DNA from: Micromonospora okii
Lineage (GTDB): Bacteria > Actinomycetota > Actinomycetes > Mycobacteriales > Micromonosporaceae
Assembly (NCBI RefSeq): GCF_020884795.1
Contig: NZ_BBZF01000012.1
Coordinates: 81,075 to 145,074 of the forward strand
Direction of reading: 5' to 3'
DNA length: 64,000 bases
The first letter of the stretch is position 1; each line of letters starts with the position of its first letter. The translations under genes and the position numbers were made by a program. The notes under the pieces are model-generated. The model was not told the DNA's origin, ran no database searches, and saw only the letters and a list, made by a program, of their open reading frames with translations. Shown in pieces: positions 59,701 through 64,000 of the stretch.

Positions 59701-62621
59701 CCGGGCTCCGGGTCGTCGCGCTCGGCCGGGCCGTCGGCGCATTCCCGCGCCACGCCGACCCGGCCGCGCTCGCCCGCGCGGTCGACGGCGGCGCGCCCCC
59801 GCCCGACGCCGTGCTCGCCCCCCTCGGCGCGCCCGACGCCGACCCGCCCGCCCCGCCGAACCTGGCCGCCGGCCCCGCCGACCCGGCGACCGGTTCCGCC
59901 GACCCGGCGGCCAACTATGCCGCCCAGGTGACCGGTCCCGCCCACCCGGCGGCCGGCCCCGGCCACGGCGGGTCGGGCGGCGACCGGGCGCGGGCAGTCG
60001 CCGCCGAGGCGCTCGCCCTGGTCCAGGGCTGGCTCGCCGATCCCCGCTGGGCGGCCACCCCGCTGGTCCTGCTCACCCGGGGCGCGGTCGGCGTGCACAG
60101 CCCCGCCGAGGTCGACGACCCCGACGCCGCCACCGCCTGGGGCCTGGTCCGCTCCGCCCAGTCCGAGCACCCCGACCGGTTCGTCCTGCTCGACGCCGAC
60201 GCCCCGCCCACCGCCGAGGAGCTGGCCGTCGTGCTGGCCGCCGGGGAACCGCAGGTGGCGCTGCGCGGCGGCACTCCGTACGCCCCCCGGCTGGCCCGCC
60301 GCGCCGAGGCCGCGACGCTCGCCCCGCCGGCCGGCGCGGCGGCCTGGCGGCTCGACGTCCCGACGCGGGGCCGGCTGGAGGGCCTCGCCCTCACCGCCTG
60401 CGACGCCGCCGACGTGCCGCTCGGCCCGCGCGAGGTCCGGGTCCGGGTCCGGGCGGCCGGCCTCAACTTCCGCGACGTGCTCAACGCCCTCGGCCTCTAC
60501 CCGGGCGACCCCGGGCCGCCCGGCGGCGAGGCGGCCGGCGTGGTCGCCGAGGTCGGCGCGGAGGTCACCGACCTGCGCCCCGGTGACCGGGTGCTCGGCG
60601 TCTTCGCCGGCTGCCTCGGCCCGGTCGCGGTCACCGACCGCCGGCTGCTCGTCCCGGTGCCCGCCGACTGGACGTTCGCCCAGGCCGCGTCGATGCCGGT
60701 GGTGTTCCTCACCGCCTACCACGGGCTGGTGGACCTGGCCGGGCTGCGGGCCGGGGAGTCCGTGCTGGTGCACGCGGGCGCCGGCGGCGTCGGCATGGCC
60801 GCCGTGCAGCTCGCCCGCCACCTCGGGGCCGAGGTGTACGCCACCGCCAGCCCCGCCAAGTGGCCCGCCCTGCGGGCGATGGGCGTGCCCGACAGCCACC
60901 TCGCCTCGTCGCGCACCCTCGACTTCGAGTCGCACGTCCTCGCCACCAGCGGCGGGCGCGGCGTGGACGTGGTGCTCAACTCCCTCGCCCGGGAGTTCGT
61001 CGACGCCTCGCTGCGGCTGCTGCCGCGTGGCGGCCGGTTCGTCGAGGTGGGCAAGACGGACCTGCGCGACCCCGACCGGGTCGCCGCCGACCACCCCGGC
61101 GTCGCCTACCGGGCGTACGACCTGACCACCCTGGACCCCGACCACGTCCAGCGGATGCTGGTCACGCTGACGGGCCTCTTCGCGGCCGGGGCGCTCACCC
61201 CGCTGCCGGTGCGCGCCTGGGACGTCCGGCAGGCCCCCGACGCCTTCCGGTACGTCAGCCAGGCCCGGCACGTCGGCAAGGTGGTGCTCACTGTGCCGGC
61301 CGGGTGGGACCCCGACGGCACCGTCCTGGTCACCGGCGGCACGGGCCTGCTCGGCGGGTTGGCCGCCCGCCGCCTCGTCACCGGTCACGGGGTCCGGCAC
61401 CTGCTGCTGGCCAGCCGCAGCGGCCCCGACGCGCCCGGCGCGGCCGAGCTGGTCGGCGAGCTGACCGCCCTCGGTGCGACCGTCACCGTGGCCGCCGCCG
61501 ACGTGGCCGACCGCGACGCCGTGGCCCGGCTGCTCGCCGCCGTGCCGCCGGAGCATCCGCTCACCGCCGTGGTGCACCTCGCCGGGGTGCTCGACGACGG
61601 CGTGGTCACCGCGCTCACCCCCGAACGGTTCGACGCCGTCTTCGCGCCCAAGGTGGACGCCGCCCGGCACCTCGACGAGCTGACCCGCCACCTCGACCTC
61701 GCCGGGTTCGTGCTCTTCTCCTCCGGCGCGGGGGTGTTCGGCGTCCCCGGTCAGGGCAACTACGCCGCCGCCAACGCGTGGCTCGACGCCCTCGCCAGGC
61801 GGCGGCGCGGCGCGGGCCTGCCCGCCCAGTCGTACGCGTGGGGCCTGTGGGAACAGGCCAGCGCCATGACCGCCGGGCTGGACCGGGCCGACCCCCGGAT
61901 CACCGCCCGCGACGGCCAGCTCGCCCTGCCGTCCGACCTCGGCATGGCGCTGTTCGACGCCGGGCTGGCCGCCTGCGAGGAGCACCTCGTGCCCACCCGC
62001 ATCGACGTGGCCGCCCTCGCCGGCCGGGACGCCGTGCCGGCGCTGATGCGCGGCCTGGTCCGGTCGCGGCGGCCCCGGGCCCGCGCCGAGACGCCCGCCG
62101 GGGGCCGTGACCTCGCCGGGCGGCTCGGGGCGCTCACCGCGACGCAGCGCTCCGCCCTGCTGCTCGACCTGGTCCGCGCCGAGGCGGCCACCGTGCTCGG
62201 CCACGCCACCCCGGACGCGGTCGGCCCGACGCAGGCGTTCAACGAGATCGGCTTCGACTCGCTGACCGCCGTGGAGCTGCGCAACCGGCTCGCCGAGGCG
62301 ACCGGGCACCGGCTCCCCGCCACGGTGATCTTCGACTACCCGGACCCGGCCGCGCTGGCCGAGTTCCTGCGCGCCCAGCTCGCCCCGGACGACCGGGAGC
62401 CGGCCCCGCCGATCCTCGCCGAGCTGGAGAGCCTCGAACGGTCGATGGCCGAGACGGTCGTCGAGGCGGAGCTGCACACCCAGGTCGCGGCGCGGCTGGA
62501 GGTGCTGGTCGCCAAGTGGCGGACGATGCGCGGCGCGTCCGCCACCGACGACGACCTGGACCTCGACCTGGCCAGCGACGACGAGATCTTCAGCCTGATC
62601 GACACGGAACTCGGGCTCTGA
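47715..62621 (+). CDS. Modular type I PKS: AHBA loading unit plus two extension modules
   Basis: A 4968-aa protein. Loading: acyl-ligase (residues about 10-510, [11 protein letters not shown] near 172), a degenerate KR-like region without an NADPH glycine motif (about 520-920), and ACP (Ser966). Module 1: KS (Cys1200), AT (Ser1665; HAFH at 1762-1765, malonyl type), DH with the catalytic His replaced by Pro1970 and no second-motif partner, KR intact (Tyr2543, LDD-like TDD), ACP (Ser2710). Module 2: KS (Cys2945), AT (GHSQG, Ser3420; YASH at 3521-3524, methylmalonyl type), DH intact (His3726, Asp3892), ER, KR (Tyr4683, LDD), ACP (Ser4849). A C-terminal docking helix ([29 protein letters not shown]) follows, so the chain passes to another PKS. 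An acyl-ligase loading unit is the AHBA-loading type of RifA. ATG 47715 is the first start ahead of the ligase fold; the frame upstream is non-specific. Confidence 0.95.
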   Translation: MLRSDLVQPLPGLLRAHAEAFGDKVAFRDDRRAVGYADLWARTGRLAGHLAAAGVGRGERVAFCLGNRVETVETWLAVTRAAAVGVPLNPRSTDAELAHLLDDSGAVLVVTDPEHLDQALRLRADRPGLRVWVTGDAPAPDGVAAWAELVDAEPGVAARDDLGLDEVAWMLYTSGTTGRPKGVLSTQRTCLWSVASCYVPIPGLTPDDRVVWPLPLFHSLSHIGCVLSVTAVGATARLVDGLSADDVLRAVAEDSATVLAGVPALYHHLVAAARDSGFRAPALRVCLVGGAITTGALRRAFDEVFDAPLLDAYGSTETCGSIAVTRPDLPRVEGSCGRPVPGVDVRLVSPQTGLDVATGAEGEVWVRGPSVMLGYHGLPEVTAAALRDGWYRTGDLARRDADGNLFVTGRHQELIIRGGEKIHPAEVEEALRSVPGVADVAVTGRPHEVLGEVPVAFVVAGPEGFDPAAAYAACRERLSYYKVPAALYEIGQVPRTASGKVTRRLLLARPARLRAVNGGHHDALSRVAWRSLDLAAVPPARRFALVGAGGEALVGPLRAASADLRAHPDLAALRADPDVPDVTVLATGAADPPGLAGQLRGWLDDERFAASRLVLLTTGAVDASTPERADDPDLAPAAAQVWAVGRCLQAAYPDRIVLVDADGDAASPALLPAAVDAGAAQVALRAGAARHPAPAPVPARPPAVPATVVDPAAPAVLTGADTATGAALARHLVAAHGARRLRLVHAGPADLVADLAAAGAEAAVVPATAAVLPGEPVGAAFLCPSDADLADPAGVARLLALAEALDARTRHAAATAFTVLVPAELLLGAAGREAAAVAVDALHTLVARRRAAGLPARLIGTGGPGAERVDLAAFDVAHDGDDLVLLAAPADRAGAGHPAWRAPARAVAADDGEPEALRRRLAGATTAEGDRLLLDLVRAATAEVAGLPGPAAVPAGRAFKELGFTSVGAVALRDRLARATGVRLPATAAFDHPSPDALARHLAARLRGAAPDPATAPAAPSGASTADDPVAVVAMACRLPGGVASPEELWDLVAAGREGLTGFPTDRGWDLGHLFSDDPDQPGTSYVRVGGFLPDAADFDATLFAISPREALAMDPQQRLLLETSWELFERAGIDPTSLRGSATGVFTGVMHHDYAANLRQAPPGTEGYLGVGTAGSVVSGRVAYALGLEGPAVTVDTACSSSLVSLHLAAQALRSGDCSLAVAGGVAVMGTPQAFVEFSRQRGLAPDGRCKAFAEAADGTGWSEGVAVLLLERLSDARRNGHPVLAVVRGSAVNSDGASNGLTAPSGPAQERVIRRALAAAGLTAADVDAVEAHGTGTSLGDPIEAQALLATYGAGRGAAEPLLLGSLKSNLGHTQAAAGAAGVIKMVLAMRHGTLPATLHVDAPTSEVDWSAGAVELLTEARRWPQAGRPRRAGVSSFGISGTNAHVIVEAPPPDPAPADAPIEGTAAGGPRLPVPWALSAATGEALRDQAARLLAWLDGPGAHADPADVGHALATTRAALEHRAVVLAGDPAAARAGLTALTRGDADPDTPGVLTGRVAEGRLALLFGGQGGQRPGMGRGLRAAYPVFAGAFDAACAELDRCLAGHAPLPVADVATAEPGDEPAGLLDRTLYTQPALFAFEVALYRLLESWGVRPDVVLGHSVGELAAAHVAGVLSLADAAALVAARARLMQELPDGGAMVAVEAAEAEVEGHLTDRVGLAAVNGPTSVVLSGDTDAVLGVAATLRAAGRRTSRLRVSHAFHSPRMEPMLDAFRAVAAGLTYRTPHLPVVSTLTGAPVDPARLRSPEHWVAHARATVRFLDGMRALHDQGATTFLEIGPGGVLTAMAQDCLAATGGEAAFVPAVRGVDDEPEALLTAVARLHTRGVPVDAAALAGPGPRRRVDLPTYAFQRRHYWLPYSAVAGGPTDVGLADAGHPLLGAVLPVAGTGQVVCTGRLAAATHPWLAAPGDAGPALLPATALLDVLAHLGGLLGLSTVERLSVPRQVPLAAELALDVQVTVAAPDEHLRRTARCHVRTAEGEPWREVAEAVLAPADPPAIPAAVAAWPPAGARPVDLDTPHRRALAGELARAAWVAGDRLFVDVRLPEDARDADAERYGVHPLVLDAALRLLPLADFTPTEPPTELPADADADADADAPTGDRAAPAARPAAVDWAGVRLHATGAHALRVSLAPAGADAVTLSAVDDAGAPVLDVERVVLRAVAADGPQPTAEPAPAGLYAVDWLPATAPATPVPAWTLADGAPPEGPLPPLLVLRVGDGDPDAPVPDRAHAVGLATLGVLQRWLADPRAETTRLALAVRDGDPVHAPVGGLARVAAAEHPDRFLLLRLDAGDDATVRAALAATADEPEVAVRDGRALLPRLRPVEHPGAGTPLPALAGGTVLVTGGTGGVGRHVATHLATVHGVTELVLLGRAGRHADWMTALTDAGVTVRVVAADVADRAALAEVVAPLADRLVAVVHAAGVTDDALLTGLDAARWERALRAKVHGAWHLHELTAGLDLAAFVLFSSAAATFGSPGQGNYAAGNAFLDALAAHRRDHGLPGIALAWGLWAEADGMAGRLAPADLARLARGGTRPLDTAAGLALLDAALHADRPALVPIGLDLAAVRATGEVPALLRALLPPPPRRAVNADPAPAAAGFADRLAGLGEPERAALLLELVRARCAVVLGHAGGEQVEPRRPFKDLGFDSLTAVELSNRLTAVTGVRLAPHAVFNHPTPELLAAHLHARLLGTAAAEVADAATVAADEPVAIVALACRFPGGVDTPEALWRLLDDGGDVIGDLPTDRGWPDLYDPVPGTPGRTYVRSGGFLTGIADFDAAFFGISPREALAMDPQHRLLLETCWEALERAGLDPGTLRGSRTGVFAGTHGQDYAEMIAPGVASDDGETTADEGHLLTGTAASVLSGRVAYTLGLEGPAVTVDTACSASLVALHLAVQALRSGDCDLALAGGVSVLSSPAGLTGFSRQRGLAADGRCKAFAEDADGFGMSEGVGVLVVERLSDARRRGHPVLALVRGTAVNSDGASNGLTAPNGPSQERVIRAALAAAGLDAGDVDAVEAHGTGTPLGDPIEAEAILATYGRRPAQAPPLLLGSVKSNLGHTQAAAGVAGVLKMVLAMRHGRLPRTLHAARRTSRVDWDAGSVELLTEPRPWPRADRPARAGVSSFGISGTNAHAIIEAAPAEAALTAAAPAEADPAGTGPAEAAAAVAVAGTTEPPAGPDALPWLLSARTPEALAGQARRLRAHLADRPDQRRIDVAWSLAGTRAAFDSRAVLVAADPDRIAAALDALAEGRPAPELVRGDAAPTGGVVFVFPGQGSQWVGMGLELLDQAPVFAERMAACDAALRPYLNWSLLDVLRQAPGAPGLDQVDVVQPALFAVMVSLAELWRSYGVQPAAVVGHSQGEIAAACVAGVLSLPDAARVVALRSRAIRSSLAGTGAMASVALPAEVVRERVARHGDRLAVAAVNGPAAVVVSGEPAAVEELLAELADTQARVRRIAVDYASHSAQVELIRAELAEALAGIAPGPAAVPLYSTTDLRWLDGPEMDADYWYRNLRRPVELERAVRALAAQGHDTYVECSPHPVLTVGITETLAEHDGPVTVVGSVQRDQGDRGRFLLSAAQLHVRGVAVDWRPALAGGRRVDLPTYAFAHRRFWPRPRTGPGDVGAAGLDAAGHPLLGASVALAGAGGHLFTGRLAAASPAWLADHAVGGSVLVPGTGLVELCLRAGDEVGCPVLDELVIESPLALSANGETQVQVAVASAADDGRRPVTVHSRPAAAPPGAPWIRHATATLSPEQPAPPPGLTAWPPRDARAVDLDGFYAGLAADGYGYGPAFQGLRAVWTAGDDVYAEVELPAAQRADADRYGLHPALFDAALHAAHFGGVGDAGPEKLLLPFAWNGVALHAAGAHALRVRLARVAPHTIALTVADATGAPVAEVASLALRPIPRAELGGRDDAVDDALFRLDWQPVAAPEPAAGLRVVALGRAVGAFPRHADPAALARAVDGGAPPPDAVLAPLGAPDADPPAPPNLAAGPADPATGSADPAANYAAQVTGPAHPAAGPGHGGSGGDRARAVAAEALALVQGWLADPRWAATPLVLLTRGAVGVHSPAEVDDPDAATAWGLVRSAQSEHPDRFVLLDADAPPTAEELAVVLAAGEPQVALRGGTPYAPRLARRAEAATLAPPAGAAAWRLDVPTRGRLEGLALTACDAADVPLGPREVRVRVRAAGLNFRDVLNALGLYPGDPGPPGGEAAGVVAEVGAEVTDLRPGDRVLGVFAGCLGPVAVTDRRLLVPVPADWTFAQAASMPVVFLTAYHGLVDLAGLRAGESVLVHAGAGGVGMAAVQLARHLGAEVYATASPAKWPALRAMGVPDSHLASSRTLDFESHVLATSGGRGVDVVLNSLAREFVDASLRLLPRGGRFVEVGKTDLRDPDRVAADHPGVAYRAYDLTTLDPDHVQRMLVTLTGLFAAGALTPLPVRAWDVRQAPDAFRYVSQARHVGKVVLTVPAGWDPDGTVLVTGGTGLLGGLAARRLVTGHGVRHLLLASRSGPDAPGAAELVGELTALGATVTVAAADVADRDAVARLLAAVPPEHPLTAVVHLAGVLDDGVVTALTPERFDAVFAPKVDAARHLDELTRHLDLAGFVLFSSGAGVFGVPGQGNYAAANAWLDALARRRRGAGLPAQSYAWGLWEQASAMTAGLDRADPRITARDGQLALPSDLGMALFDAGLAACEEHLVPTRIDVAALAGRDAVPALMRGLVRSRRPRARAETPAGGRDLAGRLGALTATQRSALLLDLVRAEAATVLGHATPDAVGPTQAFNEIGFDSLTAVELRNRLAEATGHRLPATVIFDYPDPAALAEFLRAQLAPDDREPAPPILAELESLERSMAETVVEAELHTQVAARLEVLVAKWRTMRGASATDDDLDLDLASDDEIFSLIDTELGL

Positions 62622-62655
62622 TGCCCGGCCCGACGCGGACGAGCGAGGAACGGCG

Positions 62656-64000
62656 ATGACGGACGTACTGATCGTGGGCTACGGCCCGGTGGGCCAGGTG
62701 GCGGCCATCCTCCTCGCCCAGCGGGGCTTCACCGTGCGGGTGGTGGAGAAGTGGGCCACCCCGTACACGATGCCCCGCGCGGTCTCCTACGACGGCGAGG
62801 CCAGCCGCATCCTCGCCGCCTGCCGGCTCGGCGACGCCCTCGCCGACGTCACCGAGCTCTCCGGCGAGTACACCTGGAAGAACGGCTTCGGGCGGACCCT
62901 GCTGCACGCCCGGGTCGCCGAGGACGGCCCGAACGGCTGGCCCGACTCCATCTCCTTCTACCAGCCCGGCCTGGAGGCCCGGCTCGCCGAGCGCGGCGCC
63001 GCCCTGCCCGGCGTGGAGGTGCTGCGCGGCGTCGAGGTGACCGACCTCGCCGACCACGGCGACCGGGTCGAGGTGGGCGGAGTCGACGCCGACGGGACGC
63101 GACACACCTGGACCGCCGGCTGGGTGCTCGGCTGCGACGGCGCGAACAGCTTCGTCCGCCGCTGGCTCGGCACCGGCGTCACCGACCTCGGCTTCGGCTA
63201 CGACTGGCTGGTCTGCGACGTGGTGCTGAACGAGCCGGTCGAGTTCAAGCCCAACAACCTCCAGGTCTGCGACCCGGCGCGGCCCCGCACCGCCGTCTCC
63301 GCCGGCCCCGACCACCGCCGCTGGGAGTTCATGCGGGTGCCGGGGGAGACCCTGGAGGAGTTCCGCACCGAGGCCAGCGTCTGGCGGCTGCTGGGCCTGT
63401 TCGACATCACCCCGGACACCGCCCGCCTCGACCGGTACGGCGTCTACACCACCCAGGCCTGCTACGCCGACACGTGGCGCTCCGGCCGGGTGTTCCTCGC
63501 CGGGGACGCCGCCCACGTCATGCCCCCCTTCCTCGGACAGGGCATGAGCTCGGGCTTCCGCGACGTGATCAACCTGGCCTGGAAGCTGGACCTGGTGCGC
63601 CGGGGGCTGGCCGACGACGCGCTGCTCGACACGTACGAGGTGGAGCGGCGGGCGCACGTGCAGCACGCCATCCGCATGTCCATCGACTCGGGGAAGGTGA
63701 TCTGCGAGACCGACCCGAAGAAGGCCGCCGGCCGGGACTCGGTGATGCTGGCCGCGCTGCGCCGCCGCACCCAGGCCCGGCACGCCCGGTCGCTGCGCGA
63801 GGCGATCGTCGACGGCGTGCTGCGGCGCGACGCCGACGGCGCGCCCGCCCCCCACGCCGGTGACCCCGCCCCCCAGGGGCGGGTGACGGCCGGCGGCCGG
63901 TCGGGGCGCTTCGACGAGGTCGTCGGCACCGGCTTCGTGCTGGTCACCCGCGCCGACCCGGCCGCCGCGCTCGACGCCGAAGCCCTGGCGTTCCTCGACG
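62656..64000 (+). CDS. FAD-dependent aromatic hydroxylase (Rif-Orf19/GdmM-like), truncated by window edge
   Basis: At least 448 residues, running off the right edge in frame. The FAD dinucleotide motif is VLIVGYGPVGQVAAILLAQRG at residues 4-24. The DG motif LGCDGANSFVRRWLG lies near residue 158, and GRVFLAGDAAHVMPPFLGQGMSSGFRDVINLAWKLDLV near 278. It is a class A flavin monooxygenase of the 3-(3-hydroxyphenyl)propionate hydroxylase type. Such genes follow the PKS in ansamycin clusters, where they hydroxylate the AHBA-derived ring and lead to a quinone (GdmM) or naphthalenic ring (Rif-Orf19). Which applies here cannot be read. GAGCGAGGAA precedes ATG 62656, 34 bp after the PKS stop codon. Confidence 0.9.
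   Translation, partial: MTDVLIVGYGPVGQVAAILLAQRGFTVRVVEKWATPYTMPRAVSYDGEASRILAACRLGDALADVTELSGEYTWKNGFGRTLLHARVAEDGPNGWPDSISFYQPGLEARLAERGAALPGVEVLRGVEVTDLADHGDRVEVGGVDADGTRHTWTAGWVLGCDGANSFVRRWLGTGVTDLGFGYDWLVCDVVLNEPVEFKPNNLQVCDPARPRTAVSAGPDHRRWEFMRVPGETLEEFRTEASVWRLLGLFDITPDTARLDRYGVYTTQACYADTWRSGRVFLAGDAAHVMPPFLGQGMSSGFRDVINLAWKLDLVRRGLADDALLDTYEVERRAHVQHAIRMSIDSGKVICETDPKKAAGRDSVMLAALRRRTQARHARSLREAIVDGVLRRDADGAPAPHAGDPAPQGRVTAGGRSGRFDEVVGTGFVLVTRADPAAALDAEALAFLD

Noticed and set aside
46563..62477. A 5304-codon open frame on the minus strand opposite the PKS
   Set aside because: It is the mirror frame of a very GC-rich gene; its translation is Gly/Arg/Val/Gln-rich low complexity with no domain, while the plus strand has intact KS, AT, DH, ER, KR and ACP motifs.

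Overview
The window is very GC-rich, densely coding actinomycete DNA with GTG starts, ATGA overlaps and third-position G/C. The gene set and several dispersed hairpin repeats suggest Micromonospora or a close relative; the genus is an inference. Nearly all of it is secondary metabolism. I saw no rRNA, tRNA, CRISPR array, integrase or transposase.

Left arm (about 0-34.4 kb). It opens with a truncated NmrA-type gene, a TetR regulator, a DrrA/DrrB-type ABC exporter pair and a secreted hydrolase. MFS and EamA exporters and an NTF2-like protein follow. A deoxysugar block comes next: 3,5-epimerase, heme-less P450 helper, glycosyltransferase, NDP-hexose 2,3-dehydratase and a two-subunit pyruvate-dehydrogenase-E1-like enzyme. 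The sugar 3-ketoreductase lies further right, at 23.3-24.3 kb, next to a quinone-oxidoreductase-like enzyme and a SnoaL-like protein. Between them sit SNF2/SWIM genes and a small regulatory island (XRE, DivIVA-like, GntR and unknowns; 20.1-23.2 kb). Beyond 26 kb are an NmrA-like reductase, a second TetR, an Ohr-like protein, a serine-hydrolase homologue whose nucleophile is Cys, an FAD-linked oxidase, a methyltransferase, a transglutaminase-like protein and a UbiD-like decarboxylase. Four divergent promoters in this arm carry 11-bp-periodic heptamer triplets typical of SARP activators, read on both strands. A separate GTAYG-type operator lies upstream of both TetR genes, the ABC exporter and the SNF2 operon.

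Middle (34.4-37.7 kb). A secreted trypsin-like protease, a MEDS/STAS plus MEDS/kinase pair and an FMN reductase look peripheral.

Right arm (37.8-64 kb). This is an ansamycin-type cluster. It has kanosamine/aminoshikimate genes for 3-amino-5-hydroxybenzoate (AHBA), homologous to rifN, rifJ, rifK, rifL, rifM and rifG. A 4968-aa modular PKS has an AHBA-type acyl-ligase loading unit and two extension modules, followed by an aromatic flavin hydroxylase that runs off the end. Interspersed are a DoxX protein, an aminoglycoside-phosphotransferase-like kinase, a methyltransferase and a standalone thiopeptide-type LanB C-terminal domain gene that overlaps the aminoDHQ synthase. The AHBA synthase and PKS promoters share AGGGG direct repeats not seen in the left arm.

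Reading. The PKS should produce AHBA-CH(OH)-CH2-CH2-CH(CH3)-CO-S-ACP and pass it to a downstream PKS outside the window. The left arm could decorate this product with a two-carbon-branched 2,6-dideoxysugar. Alternatively, the left arm may be the flank of a separate aromatic-polyketide cluster next to the ansamycin cluster. The different promoter motifs keep this second reading open.
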